From the NCBI GenBank assembly GCA_009869945.1, contig WIXG01000213.1, positions 1-64,000 on the forward strand: a stretch of DNA of 64,000 bases, given 5' to 3'. The DNA is from Mesaphorura yosii (taxonomy: Eukaryota; Arthropoda; Collembola; Poduromorpha; Tullbergiidae). The notes below the pieces were generated by a model that was not told where the DNA came from, ran no database searches, and saw only the letters and a program-made list of their open reading frames with translations. The position numbers and the translations under genes are program-made. Each line of letters opens with the position of its first letter. The stretch's first letter is position 1. Of the stretch, positions 25,497 to 39,084 are shown piece by piece.

Positions 25497-27130
25497 CTAC
25501 CACTTCACATGGTCCTTGTAATTCTCCTTTACGCTGAAGCGCTTAATCGTCTCGTATCCTAGGATAATGGCAAAACTAAATACCGCTGATTGAGTTAGTC
25601 TTGCAGATAGTCCTTTTGTAAAGACGGCAAGTCTCTCTTCTCTCCAGAGGATGGTGAAGGTTTTTGGAAACGAGTCCAGACGCTGAACCTGTAAGCCAAG
25701 TGAAGCAATTCTTTAATATGCATCGTTTCTGGAATTGAAATGCCACCGACCATTGCATCATGTAATTACCTGAAGTCTAGCTCGACAAACATCCAGCGGG
25801 TTTGTTAAAATAGTGGTTGTGAATCCTCCCAAAATTGCGGCGCAGCACTGAACCAGCAAGTGAGATGTATTGGCAGGAACATACTTCGCTAATTCACCTG
25901 TAATAACGTGCAATTTATCGCAATTAGCTCAAAGTTAATAGACCGATGAATTCGTTTTCGGGCTAACCTTGATAGATATGATAGAAACTCCACCAAAGAG
26001 CCGAATTTGGAACATATGTACCCAAGGATGCCATGTACCCACGATAGAAACCTCTCAGACCATCACGACGGTAGATTTCCTTAGTTATATCACTAGTAAT
26101 TTGAAACTTTGTACGATTCACGTAATTAATGTTGAGAGGGTTGAGCACCAAACTGCAACGCAATACGCAAGGCAAAATTAGTCTAACGGCTATCCCCGCT
26201 ATGCATTATCTCATTATAGGAGAGATAAGAGTAGCTGAATTTAATTACGTCTGATCTCCGCGGGAAGCGCCAGTCGATTTACCAAGGACCATTAAATGTT
26301 GGCTAATGACATCGAAAGGGACTAGAAAGGTTTGGCCGACCGTCGACGCACATCCCCCAGCAATTAATGCACGAATATTATTATTATCAATGATTGAGTT
26401 TGTCTTCAGTAAATGTCGAACGCCTTCATACGTTGAGACGTAACCAACACCGGACACGATTTGAAAAGTTGAGACCCAGAAACCTTTGTACAAGCCACCA
26501 ATTCCTTCGCTGACATAAATCTTCCGGTACGCATCGAACATGCTGGTGTAAACACTGTTCCGTTGTTGAAGCTGCAGGATAAGCGAATTAAACGTATAGA
26601 AGCACAGCGATTGGCTAATAAACAGCGAGGGAAATTACCTGAATGCAGGTCTTCACAACGGTGAAGGGATAAAGGCAGCATCTGATTGTAAATGAACTAA
26701 GCATGCTCAGTGGGTAGAATTTCCACTTGTCCAACATGTGCCAGTCAATTATTTCAATTTTTGTTGCAGTCGATTCGCTTTGAACTGCTGTCGATCGCTC
26801 GGCTGAAGCAGAAGACCCAGACGACTGATAACGCCAATCCACTTCGACATTTGGCTTTTTGGTTTCGCGATGATCGTACTCGTTTGCATAGAAGAAATCA
26901 ATGACTCTTGAGAAGTTTAATACCTTCGGAGTAAGGGCAGCGGGCAGACTGGCTGAACTTGTGCTCGTTAGCGAAATATCACCAGGAAAAGATGAACCAA
27001 ACGTCCTCTGCTCGACGGGTCCGCTTGCGTTGGCTTCGCTGGGAGGCATCGTTTGGTACGCAGGACACCCATAACTTCGAGTAGTCTTCGCTGCCAAGAA
27101 GTCGTTCAACATGCTCGTGAATGATGACAT
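25497..27130 (-). CDS. SLC25A44: Mitochondrial carrier, SLC25A44 type
   Basis: SLC25A44 carries branched-chain amino acids across the mitochondrial inner membrane. Five exons in coding order: 26639-27130, 26249-26571, 25968-26152, 25770-25897, 25497-25688; 1320 nt, 439 aa, all phases consistent. The three carrier repeats show the expected signatures: YPFTVVKT, VPFDVISQH and NPLDVCRAR. Other matches to the family are GLYKGFWVSTFQIVSG, GLRGFYRGYMASLGTYVPNS (split here as GLRGFYRGY and TYVPNSALWW), KGLSAR and LGYE near the end. Odd point: a 124-residue N-terminal extension rich in Ser, Ala, Pro and Thr precedes IEIIDWHMLDKWKFY, whereas the human protein (about 314 aa) starts almost at that point. 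A later start is possible, but no ATG lies between the first and HML. A reverse AATAAA sits at 25230-25235. Ends 462 bp from MyD88, tail to tail. Confidence 0.92.
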
Positions 27131-29039
27131 GGTTTCGAGCTATGATGATTTGCAGGATCAATCTTCGGTGTTGTCGGTGTAAGGATCGAACATCCCACAG
27201 TTGACGAAGTCGTGCATTAATCTTGAGTTCTGTGAGGCCTTGGAAGTTCAACAATTACTCAATTAGTCAATGCTGCCAGGCCATTAGTTATTAGTCACCG
27301 TCAAATGTCAATGACAGGGTTCCTGTCACCAGTAATATTCTTATCTTACCAACTCAAATTATTCAAGCCTCAGCGTCTGTGTCAATCCTCTTCCGTTTTG
27401 TCTTTTCAGCTGATGCAGGATAACCGAGAGAAAGTAAGGCATTTAACGAACGAAAAGATGGAAGGCAGCATTTGACAATACGGCACTAAAACATAAATCA
27501 CTAATACAACTAAACTAATTATTTCGTACTTCCATGGTGCTTGCTCTGCAACAACAACAATAAATTGCGTATGAAATTTTTTACTGGAGTTGTAATATTA
27601 ACCTTTAATCAAGTGAGTATTCAAAAGTTGAAATTCGCACGCACCATGCGAGTTCATTGGAGATATTTGCTCTTTGCTTTCAATGGGATCAGAGCGACGA
27701 GCATGCGAGCAAGTTGCAGTTTGCAGAATACAGATTCTAAAAAACTGCTTGACACAGCCGCTGCCATACCGATGAGACAATAGCGTTCTAGTTTAGACGC
27801 ACTGTAGCCGTAATGAGGTTGTTGTTAAGATCTTTGCCAAATTTATGCCTCGGGATTTCTCAGAGTGCTTTGAACTTGGAAAGTCTCTTTCATTCAGGAT
27901 AGACAATCGAAACGCTATGCTGGATATCATGATGAGACACGTACACTTCAAGCTGCGAAGACGGATTAGTGTAAGACTTTCATTCTCTCGTATTCATCCA
28001 TTCCCGAAGGATTAGTTTCATGAGTTTGATTTACAAATTGGACTAGAAACAATTCTGCGGTCATACTACTTTGTCGCATAATTGCTGCTGTCGCGTCCGA
28101 CAAAATGGTAGCTCCAGGTTTGCAAAAAAATAAGCTGACAATCAGCCTCCGAGATTTCTCTCACTTTTCGGTCACGGCCGATGGCGATGCATTTGTTTAC
28201 GCCACGTGTGCCTTTCTAAAGAGGATGAACACTGTGATGATTACCGGTGCATGCGACCAAATATTAAAGCCGGTCGATATGTAAACTTCCTTCACAGGGA
28301 TGAAGATAAATGAGGACGACTCATGAAGTTCAGCACATGTCATGCGACAAATACAGTTTATGGTGTGAGTTTGTGTCGTGTATCAAGTATCAAGTCAGTT
28401 GGTAATTGGGAGTCATTACTCATTATGTAAGAGATTTTCACGCAAGGCTCAGGCCGGAGCGGAACGAATGCTCATCATGCGGTCAGAAATCAATGTTTTA
28501 ATTGTATCACGCAAATTATGGTCAAACGTTAAGCAGGAACAGGAGCCCGAGGAAGTATGGGACAGGGCGAGGATTGAATCAGACGTGCTGCCTGCTGGCC
28601 TGCACATAGTCATTGACGTGAATTGTATGATCATTTGACCCTCACGTACATTAGCAATTCATTTGCCTTCAGAGACTTTAACATACGAACGGCGTCAATT
28701 GACACGAACAATTTGGCCTTATTTATGACGTACGGCGCTAATTCGGCTGCACTTTAAACTCTTATTAATGGTGTGACTTATCACACGATTTTTCCTTGTC
28801 AAGCCTCTCCGCTAGCACGAGTACGTGTGTACGTGAATTGCGAACTCAAACCTGCTTTCATTCGTCGACGAAACACAGCCCGGCTCTTGCTTTCCTCAAA
28901 TCTTGTAAAATTTCTTTTCCATTTCCAGCTAGGGACCAGAGATAGAAATTCTGGAGTTTCTATTGTAGGAAGTTGTAAAAAAAGTGCGCAAATTGTCGGG
29001 AACAGAAGTTGTACAACGCAGTAACCACAAGAAGCTGTC
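27131..29039. other. Intergenic region, divergent promoters of SLC25A44-type and IRP1 genes
   Basis: The genes on both sides are transcribed outward from this 1.9 kb. It holds an open frame of 59 codons at 28105-28284 (plus strand, start MVAPGLQKN) and a short 29-codon frame starting at 27813, neither recognised. A phase-open patch at about 27900-27970 follows a possible acceptor CATTCAG and could be a small unknown exon. I cannot support a gene. Confidence 0.45.
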
Positions 29040-32000
29040 ATGAGTTCAGCCAATCCTTATTCGTCCTTGCTAACCCCGTTGACAGTCGGCAACGTCAATT
29101 ACCAATACTTTGACTTAAACAAATTGGGCGAGAAATATGGTGAGTGAATCTCAGATGCAATTCATCTGGAGTCGGAATCAGTGGACTTTCTATTTCTACT
29201 CCTTATCCTTCAGCTAGAAATATTTACAACTTCACTTTGGTTTAATTGTACAGAACGGCTTCCGTTTTCCATCCGTGTGCTCTTGGAATCAGCCATCAGA
29301 AACTGCGATGGACAGCAAATCTTTCAAGCCGACGTGGACAAGGTCTTGAACTGGGAGACGAATCAAACTGACCCAAATGGCATTGAATTCAGTTTCATTC
29401 CAGCACGAGTCATCTTGCAGGTTAGAATTCGATGAGTAGATATGTCGTGATTCATAAATTACTTTGAATGAAAACCTTACCAATGTTTCAGGATTACACT
29501 GGCGTCCCCGCGGTTGTTGACTTAGCTGCTATTCGTGATGCCGTTCGAAAACTGAATGGAGACTACGAAAAGGTTAATCCAGTCTGTCCAACGGATTTGG
29601 TAATCGATCATTCCGTCATGGTGGACTTCTTTGGAGGGTAGGTTTTAGCTAAGCCTCCTGGAAGTGAGCATTTGTAAGTTGGGATGTCACAGTATGATTT
29701 GGATTCAGGTCAGATTCACTCGAAAAGAATCAAGCAATGGAATTCGAACGTAATCGCGAAAGATTCACTTTCTTGAAGGTAATACTCCACCAAACGAAAA
29801 TCAAGTTATATCTCTAAATGCTTTAATTTCGCAATTGCAAACATTAGTGGGGAGCGAAGGCTTTCAAGAACATGCTGATTGTACCACCGGGACGTGGTAT
29901 CGTTCATCAAGTGAATTTGGAATATTTGGCTCGAGTTGTTTTCAATTCAGACGAACAAGGGAATCAAATTCTGTATCCGGACTCAGTTGTGGGAACTGAC
30001 TCTCACACAACAATGATCAATGGTTGTGGAGTTGTTGGATGGGGCGTCGGAGGTCAGTTTACATGTTCCTCGCAGTGTCAAATTCCACCCATTCAATTCC
30101 ATGTTGCTTTGCAGGAATTGAAGCTGAGGCGGTCATGATGGGCCTTCCAATGTCAATGGTCCTGCCTGCCGTGGTTGGCTATCGCCTGGTTGGCGAAATG
30201 GGCCAGTACACAACTAGCACCGATGTTGTCCTCTCAATCACCAAAGTACGAATACGAAGGAGGAGACTTGCAATTACCTGCTAAAAATTTATCTTATTTA
30301 TGTCATCTACGTCTACGTAGCATCTAAGGTCGATTGGCGTGGTCGGGAAGTTTGTGGAATTCTTCGGACCCGGAGTCGGGAAGCTGTCAATTGCTGATCG
30401 TGCTACAATTTCAAACATGTGCCCTGAGTACGGTGCGACGTGTGCTTTCTTCCCAGCGGATGACATGACAATTCAATACCTCAGACAAACTAGTGAGTTA
30501 TGAATTCACTAATTCACATTGCTTAAATTCAATAATTGCTAGCATGCTAGCCTTAGATATAGAGAAATTAATTTACGCAAAGGTGTCTTTGAATACAAAA
30601 TGATGCATTGAGCATGTGGTACTGTGCTACACGTTAGTCCGCTGTCGTCGCTCATTTTCTTGAAGATACTCCATGACTTAGAGTCAATTAATTATGAGCC
30701 ATAACTTATTAGCAACAGCCGGTTTCTGAACTGTTTTCTAGTTAATTCAAGAATCGCATTCGTTAGCAGCTCTTTGAATCGAAGTGTCCGACAGGAAGGC
30801 TTTAAGGCTTCTTCTTTCATGTTAGGAAGTCTGATTTATTTTTAGTTGGACTTGCCGTTATGATGTTGAGTTTTTCCGTGGACTTTGAACCGAACCCTTT
30901 TCCTGCATGCATCGTCCTCATTTGATGCGCTGTAAATTGTAATTCCATGCAAGTTCTCAGAAAAAAGTAGTCGAAAGAATTTGAATGGGATTTTGTACCA
31001 CTCTTGCAAGTTGTTGAAGTTACAAAGGACAATTTATGAAGTGGACAAAGGTCCAGTTTCTCAAAATAGATACCTAACTTGTATACGTTTACATGAACAA
31101 CTCTGCATTGTCCGCATTCGAATTTTTGAGCTGAAGCTGACTGAGAAATGTAATGATGAACAACCCGGACGAGAAATATTTACCAGCCAAAGACATGGAG
31201 CTTCTTATCTAAATGCAATTTTCTTCTCTTGACAGATCGAGGCGAAAAGACAATCGCATACATTGAAGCTTATCTGAAAGCGGCGGGACTGTATCGGAAT
31301 TATGAACAAGTTGAGCAGGATCCTGTTTTCTCACAGGTACATTCCACATCCAAATATGAAAAATGAATGCCATGTTCATGTGGTATGTAAGTATTAACAG
31401 CAAAGTTTTCCCTTTCGGTGTTCAGGTCGTGGAGTTGGATTTGAGTACGATTGTGTCATCGGTGTCTGGACCCAAGCGGCCCCACGACAGAGTCGCTGTC
31501 TCTGACATGAAGGAAGACTTTGCAAGCTGCTTACGAGCAAAGGTAATTAAAAGTAGTTTCTTTGTTCTGGCTTCCCCTCACTGCCATTTAGGCCATTTTC
31601 ATAGCTTGTCTACTGTCTAACCAGAATGATTATTGCCTGCTTGTAGAAGCCATCAACCTCTGCTCAAGAAGGCGCATTAGCTTTATTCTGAGAAACATAC
31701 GGCTGAGCTTTTAGACCAGGTCATGCCACCCGCGTTGCTGCAAAACGAGACAGGAAATCATGAATCATACCTTCTGATAAGCATGGAACGAGAATGCAAG
31801 CACGAATTGAGTTCTTTATTGTTCTGCCATGTCTTTCCCCTTTCCACCAATGCTAATGATACGCAAGAATTCGCCAAGTCGATTTTTTGAAGTCCGAGGC
31901 CGATACGAGGAGAATATTTTTGGATGATTGTGTCAGATTGAGCGTGAGTCGAGTGTTCGATCTAGTCATGCATTGCAAATTGCAAATTAAAACACATGAA

Positions 32001-35000
32001 CACTAGACCGCCATCCGACACGTGCTCAGGAGACAGCAAAAATACTGATAACGATCCCGATTTTTCCGAACTGGCCGAAAGCAAGGCAAAGCAAGATAGG
32101 TCAAAGCTAAAGCAGGCGTTTGCTGTAGTTGTAGATTCGTATGCTCCCTTGTCGAGGATCTATTGGCTGTGATAACGACACTATGACCAGTTACGCACCG
32201 CCAGTAGTTCCTAGACAAAGAGAGTTTGCGAGCTGCGTGCTGCTCCGTCCAGGTCCAAGTGTAGAATGGCGACCGCCACGTAGTTGTAGTGTAGAGCAGG
32301 CAGGCAGAAAGAATGAGACGAGTTGCGAAGCCGTCGATTTGAGTGAACAACTTTACTTTGCTAACCTAGCTTTATGACTTGTAAAACGTCTCATAGAGCT
32401 AGATAACCAAAGGAGAGGTAGATCACTGCTGCAACTCAGGAACTCGTGTGGGGCGGGTGCCGATATTTGTCGGTCAATGGCGGAGCGATGACTGGTCAGG
32501 ATCTGTCGTCTGGATAGAACTACCCGGTGAGGTTGGAAGTTTACTGCAAGTAAATACCCCAACCGGTCAGCCTCAACCCAGACGGTAGACTGACGACGAC
32601 TGTAGAAGACGCAGCGAGGCTCGGGGTCAGCGATGACTTGTGACTGAGTTCACCAAGTCGAAGGCAAACGTTATTAAATAAACTACGTCTATCTCGTTGT
32701 TCACTGCTCGCAAGTTGAAGGTAGAATGAATGAGCCCGGACACGTACCCTTCGCTTTTATAGGGTCCCAACCGACGTCCCTCTTCACAGGCAAATTGGCT
32801 GCACGCCGAGTTCAAGGCATAGTAAGCATCGAGAATTAATGCGGAAAACGCGTTAGGATTGACTTTTTTGTCGTCGTAAAACTTGTAAGCTCTGTACCAC
32901 TCGTACACATTCATATGGAAGCCCTTCTCCAAAATAGTAAAAAGGTTTCCACGGCACACACACGGCAAGACTTATTTTAATCAGGTGGAGGGCGCATTGA
33001 GACAAAGGAAAGAAGCGTCCTTTCCTGCGCTTGTAATCTAAATTTACGCTTGTTGACAAAAAAAGTGTCATTCGGCAAAAAAGCGTCGATGCTTGGCGCT
33101 GGTGCTGCTTTTTACAGAGGCCTGGTTTCTTTTTATGTCCAGTCTCAAAAAATCACAATGGACAGTTTTATTTTCGGTTAGTCCAGAATCCGATTAGCAT
33201 TCGTGGAATTTTTGAATGCCCTTTACCTGAGAGACATGAAGGAACTGAATACTCAATCTTGTCGAATCCTAATGAGGTGTATGCAAATTTTTCGATTGTA
33301 TCATTAATTCGTATTGGGGTGAGTTTTTACTGAAGTTGCAAATGATGAAGATCAGATCTCGTTTGGGTTTTTCACTATCAGCATCAGGAAAATCTGAATG
33401 CAAGTTCTAAGATGAATGATGTGAAGAGGAGCCCAACAATGCTTTCTTTCCAGGCGGATCTTGCCAAACCGAAACTGTATCATTGGTTCATGGTTTGCGT
33501 TCCTTACTTGTGCGATCATTTCTATCCCGCGTGATCAGAAGACCGAGCGGCTCAAAATTCTGGTCTCATTTTTGGCCGTTGACATGCGATAATTTTAGAA
33601 AAAATTACGAGCGGCGCGATGGAAGAAAAGGCTCGACAGAAAGGATTGACAAGAAAAGGGTTCTAAAATGAATCTATTTTTGTGTTTATCGAACACGGAG
33701 CACTGCAATACCAAACGAAAGAATGTATGACATGAAAGAGGACAGGGTACAAGAGCCTTTGCCCATTACACAGCCACCGACGACAATCGAAACCAACGCA
33801 CTTCCAACAGCCAATGTGTAATATTGTTGGCGCCTTCAGTAATCTTCACGGCAGTAATTTATTGCTGCTGGTATGCGTAATTTTATAAACAACCAGGCTC
33901 AAATTGCGATTATCATAACTTCATAACTTTGAGAGGAAATAATAATTTTGCATTTTGCACGTGTTTACATTCTCCTCCTTTGTTTTTTGGTAATTTTCTT
34001 ATCTTTTCTTTAACGGTGACACACTTTTGACAGAATAGACTAAACAAAAAAGCGCAAAGAGACACGCTGACTTGTAATGATGAAATGTTTATTTTGATGT
34101 TTGTTGCAGATTGGTTTCAAGGGTTATGGAATTCCTCAAGAAAAACTGGGCACCAAAATCTCGTTCACGTACAATGGCTCCGACTACACGATTGGACATG
34201 GATCCGTTCTAATTGCTGCAATCACTTCTTGTACAAACACCTCCAATCCTTCTGTCATGCTGGGCGCGGGTTTGCTGGCAAAAAATGCTGTCGAAGCTGG
34301 GCTTAAGGTTCAACCATACGTCAAAACAAGCATGGCGCCCGGTTCTGGAGTGGTGACCTACTACTTGAAGGAGAGTGGTGTTCTTCCGTACATGACTCAG
34401 CTCGGATTTGAAATTGTGGGTTACGGGTGCATGACTTGCATAGGCAATTCGGGACCCTTGCCGGATCCAGTTACAGAAGCAATCGAGAAGGTGATTAGTG
34501 AATTTGCATTCCTCACTTTCTTGTACAATGAAGCCGGATTTCATTCAGTGTTGATATCGACTCAATTTAACATCATAATGCAAATGCTGAGATGAAAGCT
34601 GAAACAAATATGCGGCCATGCAAGTATAAAATGGAATGCATGCTTCATATGATCTGTTCTTTATCCGCAGGGAGATTTGGTTTGCGCCGGCGTCTTGTCA
34701 GGAAATCGCAACTTTGAAGGAAGAATTCATCCAAACCTTCGAGCTAATTATTTAGCATCTCCGCTACTCGTTATTGCTTACGCGATTGCCGGGACTGTTG
34801 AGATCGACTTTGAGACAGAACCGCTCGGTATGTCAAATCGCTTGCTTTGCATTTTTGAACTTTAAATGCCAGCCTATTTGCTATTTTGCAAATTTCAGGC
34901 ATTGGCAAAGACGGCAAGCCTGTTTTCCTGCGTGATGTTTGGCCACTCCGTGACTACATTCAATCCGTTGAAAAGCAATTCGTCATTCCAGCCATGTTTC

Positions 35001-36196
35001 AGGAGGTTTACTCGACAATTGATAAAGGAACTGATCGATGGAATGCTTTGAACACTCCGAATGAAAATCTCTACCCATGGAGTGAGGAATCAACGTACAT
35101 TAAGAATCCTCCTTTCTTTGACGGATTGACTTCGGTGAGACATTTTATCAGATAAATTAAGAAATAATAATTGAATTGCGGAATATTTTATCCAGAACAT
35201 TCCAAGCGTGAAGCCAATCACCAATGCTCGTGTTCTGCTCAATCTGGGCGACTCGGTAACCACAGATCATATATCACCAGCCGGAAGTATTTCAAGAAAC
35301 AGCTCAGCTGCTCGATACTTGGCTAGCAGAGGGTAACCCATCAATGCGAATTTCAGATTGCAGACTAGCTTCTTCATCTTCTGAATTTGTTTTATTTCAG
35401 GCTTACACCCAGAGATTTCAATTCGTATGGAGCACGTCGTGGAAATGATGCCGTAATGGCAAGAGGAACCTTTGCAAATATACGACTTGTAAATAAATTC
35501 ATGAGCAAGGCTGGTCCAAGAACTATCCACTTGCCATCTGGCGAAGAGGTATTTTCGACTATTTTTGATCTAAGAACGACTAGAAATATTAAATAATTAC
35601 ATACACTACCATCTCCAGATGGATATTTTCGAAGCTGCGGAGCGGTACGGGGAAGAAGGAACTCCACTGGTTGTTCTTGCTGGCAAAGAATACGGATCTG
35701 GCTCTTCTAGAGATTGGGCTGCGAAGGGGCCTTATTTGATGGTTAGCTGCCACTTATCGAAGTGTTTAATCATATTTTAATTCGTTCGTATTTAATTGAT
35801 GTGATTAATATTTTAGGGTGTGAAAGTGATCGTAGCCGAATCATACGAAAGAATTCATCGATCGAATTTGGTCGGAATGGGCATACTGCCTCTCCAGTAC
35901 ATCAATGGGCAAACGGCTGAAAGTTTGGGGTTGACTGGACAAGAAACATTCACATTCAACATTTCCGATGACTTAAAACCAAAGCAAGAGCTGGTTGTGC
36001 AGGTGAGACTCCAAGCAAGCCAAATAAGTTACTATTTCAAAGTAGACTGACTCATGTCTCAATTTCTCAGGCTTCAAATGGCAAAACATTCACTGCGTTG
36101 GTTCGAATTGACACTGAGGTGGAAGTGAACTACTACAAGCACGGTGGAATCTTGCCTTTCATGGCACGCAAAATTTGTGGATTGAACAAACAATAA
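29040..36196 (+). CDS. ACO1: Cytosolic aconitase / iron regulatory protein 1
   Basis: Interconverts citrate and isocitrate in the cytosol when it holds a 4Fe-4S cluster; in the IRP1 family the apo form binds iron-responsive elements in mRNA. Seventeen exons: 29040-29139, 29254-29420, 29492-29637, 29709-29778, 29848-30052, 30115-30245, 30321-30492, 31236-31336, 31426-31542, 34110-34490, 34671-34827, 34899-35134, 35196-35332, 35401-35548, 35619-35741, 35817-36002, 36071-36196. Phases all agree; 2703 nt, 900 aa (human 889). Conserved blocks include [80 protein letters not shown] and [11 protein letters not shown]. Cluster ligands C444, C510 and C513 correspond to human 437, 503 and 506. No targeting peptide is seen, which fits the cytosolic form. 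Intron 9 is 2567 bp, most others 50-110 bp. AATAAA at 36416-36421. Confidence 0.97.
31543..34109 (+). other. IRP1 intron 9 with a retroelement-like antisense patch
   Basis: This is by far the longest intron of the gene. Between about 32600 and 33060 the minus strand reads as a TATAAAAG box (near 32757), then about 75 bp of mixed sequence, then TTTATTTAATAA, with an open frame of 113 codons over the top (32627-32968). This resembles a promoter or a solo long terminal repeat more than a gene. I found no matching direct repeats at the edges, so the element is not proven. Confidence 0.3.
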
Positions 36197-37970
36197 GTTG
36201 GACACTCAACCTGAAAGTGATTATATTCATGGTGGCGGGTACAATATAGAAAAATATTTTGCTAATCACGGACAGTCACAAAACCGCTTCTTCACATTCA
36301 CTACTCAATATAATATTTCTTTCTGAGATGAAACTATTGGTTGTGCATGTCCTTCATCTAATTAACGCTATCACGCTTTTCTAATCTGAACCAAATATCA
36401 GAAATTTATGCGGGTAATAAATTCGGCGAAATGAAATTATTAGTGATTATTTCATGTTTTCTCATTTTACTCTTTCGAGACTTACTAAATCCAAGCTGAC
36501 TGCATTTGCACACATGAACACACTTAAAGTCTTATGATTAAATTTATTACTGAGCCTGTGCGCTTTTTGAGAAAGGTAAGTGAAAATGCTCACATCATTA
36601 ATCTGGACAGATTTATGAGGAAGTTCACACGCAGACCCTACGCATGTGGTATCACAATAAAGGTAAACAACGAGCATTAAATCAGCGTCCCCAAAGTACA
36701 GCATTTCAAAAAATCGAGACCTGGAACATTGGAAACTTTATGGACAGGTGCACGGCGCTTTCCGCTGTTGTGTTTTTCCAATTATTATTATAAAGTAAAC
36801 ATTGACTAATCGAATCAAAGGTGAAGAGAGGTGGTCTACAGCGAGGTCGAAGACACGTTCTTCTGGCAGGCAGCTTCAGCAAGGCAGAGGCAGTTGACAG
36901 AACTTATTGTTTGACTACATCTTCTTTGTTCAATTTTGATCTCATTTGAGCAGTAAAGCAACATCATTTCTATGACCGCAGGCTCAAGACAACCTCTGCT
37001 TTATAAAGATTAAGTTCGTAGATCCAGTTTTTCGCAGACGTAAATTCAGGTTTCCAGCCGTAATAGGTTTATTTAACTCATGTGAGCACGGTAATATTTA
37101 TATCTCAAAGTTGTGGCATTATAGTTGAGGCGAGTCAACTACGGCGGAATTCAAATTAAACTTATTCACTTGTGGCAATTTTCGCAAGCAGGAATTTTCC
37201 ATACTCATTCAGAATCACTGAAATGGGCCGACAACGTCTGGTTGCGTCTGGTCAACTTTAGCACGCATGAGTTCATAGAATTTGCAACATTTACGTGCAG
37301 CCTATAAAACGCCATATTTTCGAGTCGTGGAATTTTAAAAGAACTTGTTTGTATTTCTGTTACTGATGATCATGCCCGCACTCTTCTAATAATAGTCTGT
37401 CACCTTTGAACTCGGCTATTCTTGACCGCGCAAAAAGTCATTCATTCGGTTACGTTAAATGCGCCGTGTCGTCTCATAGTTCAGACCTCCAGATTGATGA
37501 GCTCAAGATATTTGGCTGATTCATGAATGAAAGGCAAAACTCAATTTCCATGAATCGCATATTTGAGTTGATAGTAGAATTACTATGTACGACGATCAGA
37601 AGAGCAAGAGCATCAAGTCAACTGCTACAAAGCGCCTATACTGTTTAGGTTCAAAATTTCACAGATCAACCTAACAGTTGTTTTGCACGGTACAATGCTT
37701 CCAGGTCTAACTCTGATTTTTCACGAGACAAGTCAGTGCAAGACGCAAGACCATCAACATTCCACTGAAAGGCCGCTCCAGTCACGAATTCAGCGAATGC
37801 AACTTTGGCCTGATGCAATGCAGTATATTTTCCATCAGAGTGTGGGTTGCGCAAGCAAATTTTATGAGTCCAAAGCCTCGCGTGTTAAAGCCAAATTCTT
37901 GGTATCAAGTCATGTTATACATATTAATATTAAGTCATGAGTTCGTCCTTATAGAAGTTGATCCCAGAAT
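36197..37970. other. 3' flank of IRP1, then non-coding sequence
   Basis: The IRP1 3' UTR probably ends near the AATAAA at 36416-36421. The rest up to the mariner element is AT-rich with short open frames only and no recognised feature. Confidence 0.55.
36416..36421 (+). terminator. Polyadenylation signal, IRP1
   Basis: AATAAA 220 bp after the IRP1 stop codon, the first good signal downstream. Confidence 0.65.
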
Positions 37971-37999
37971 ACGAGGGGTGTTAGATAAATAAGTTGTAA
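37971..37999 (+). repeat. Left terminal inverted repeat of the mariner copy
   Basis: Starts ACGAGGGGTGTTAGATAAAT and pairs with 39085-39113 in reverse complement. Confidence 0.88.
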
Positions 38000-39084
38000 T
38001 TTTTATTCGGCAGAATTTTTACAAATAAGGAAATAGCTTAGTCCATTTTTCTACGTAGGATCCTTAGACACTGACGCACTTTTCCCACCTATGTCTGAGA
38101 CCCGAAATGCCCTTAGCGTAGGATGGCGGCGGCTGATGCTCAAGCCGTGATTTTGTCACTTTTTCAAGATGGGTGTCCGAAGAGTAGGCGTTCTTTCTCA
38201 GGAACGTCTTCAATTTAGGAAACAAATAGAAGTCGCTCGGAGGAAGGTCGAGACTGTAGGGTGGATGGTCTAGTTGAATAAATCCCAGGTCCTTTGCAGC
38301 GCTTTGAGACGGCGGAAGTGTGAGACGGTGCATTGTCGTGCAAAAGGAAAACTCCGTCATCCCACATATCTCCTCTTGTTTTCTGAATTGCTTGCTTCAA
38401 TTTTCCGAATAATTTGACCTATACTTGACCTGTCATTATGCTGCCCTTTCGGAAAAATTTCACGAGGAAAACTCCAATTCGGAAAAGGATTCGGAACGAA
38501 AAAATTCGGGGTTCAAACTATGCAAGTAGAGATTTTCGATGCTCGCATTTTTCCTTTTTAATTTTTGATCCTTTGTCAAAACATTGGAATCCACCGTGCA
38601 TATAATAGAACAAGTTCAGCGAAACCTTAATTATTGTTCACACAGAGTGAGTCTTGTTTTATGGGGAATTTCACGAAAAGTTAACCGGCGGTCTTGCTCC
38701 AGCGCGCTTCGGATTTTGGAAATGTTGATTTCAGTGTTCACTGACCGTGGCCTCACGCTGTCGACTGTACTCTCGTCACCTTCAGAGAACTTTTTGCACT
38801 GTTTTCTTACAGCCTCGTATGAGGGACACTGATCACCAAAAGAATCTTTCAGTGCCCGATGGATCTGGGCGGGATATTTGCCCTAGTCGTGCAAAAATTT
38901 TAACACGCTTCTGTACTCAACTTTTATCGAGTTCAAGGTGTCCGACTGCAACCTCGCTAGCGACCGCAGGACTTGTTCAAACCCCGTCATATTTTCTACG
39001 ATGAAGGGTCGGATCAATGCCTATTCGCATGTTAATATTAGTTCCGGGAAGTCTACCGTTACTCGAGATATTGCCACTCAAAGA

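Noticed and set aside
28105..28284. 59-codon open frame in the divergent promoter region
   Set aside because: Reasonable codons but no homology that I know, no splice links and no clear transcript signals.
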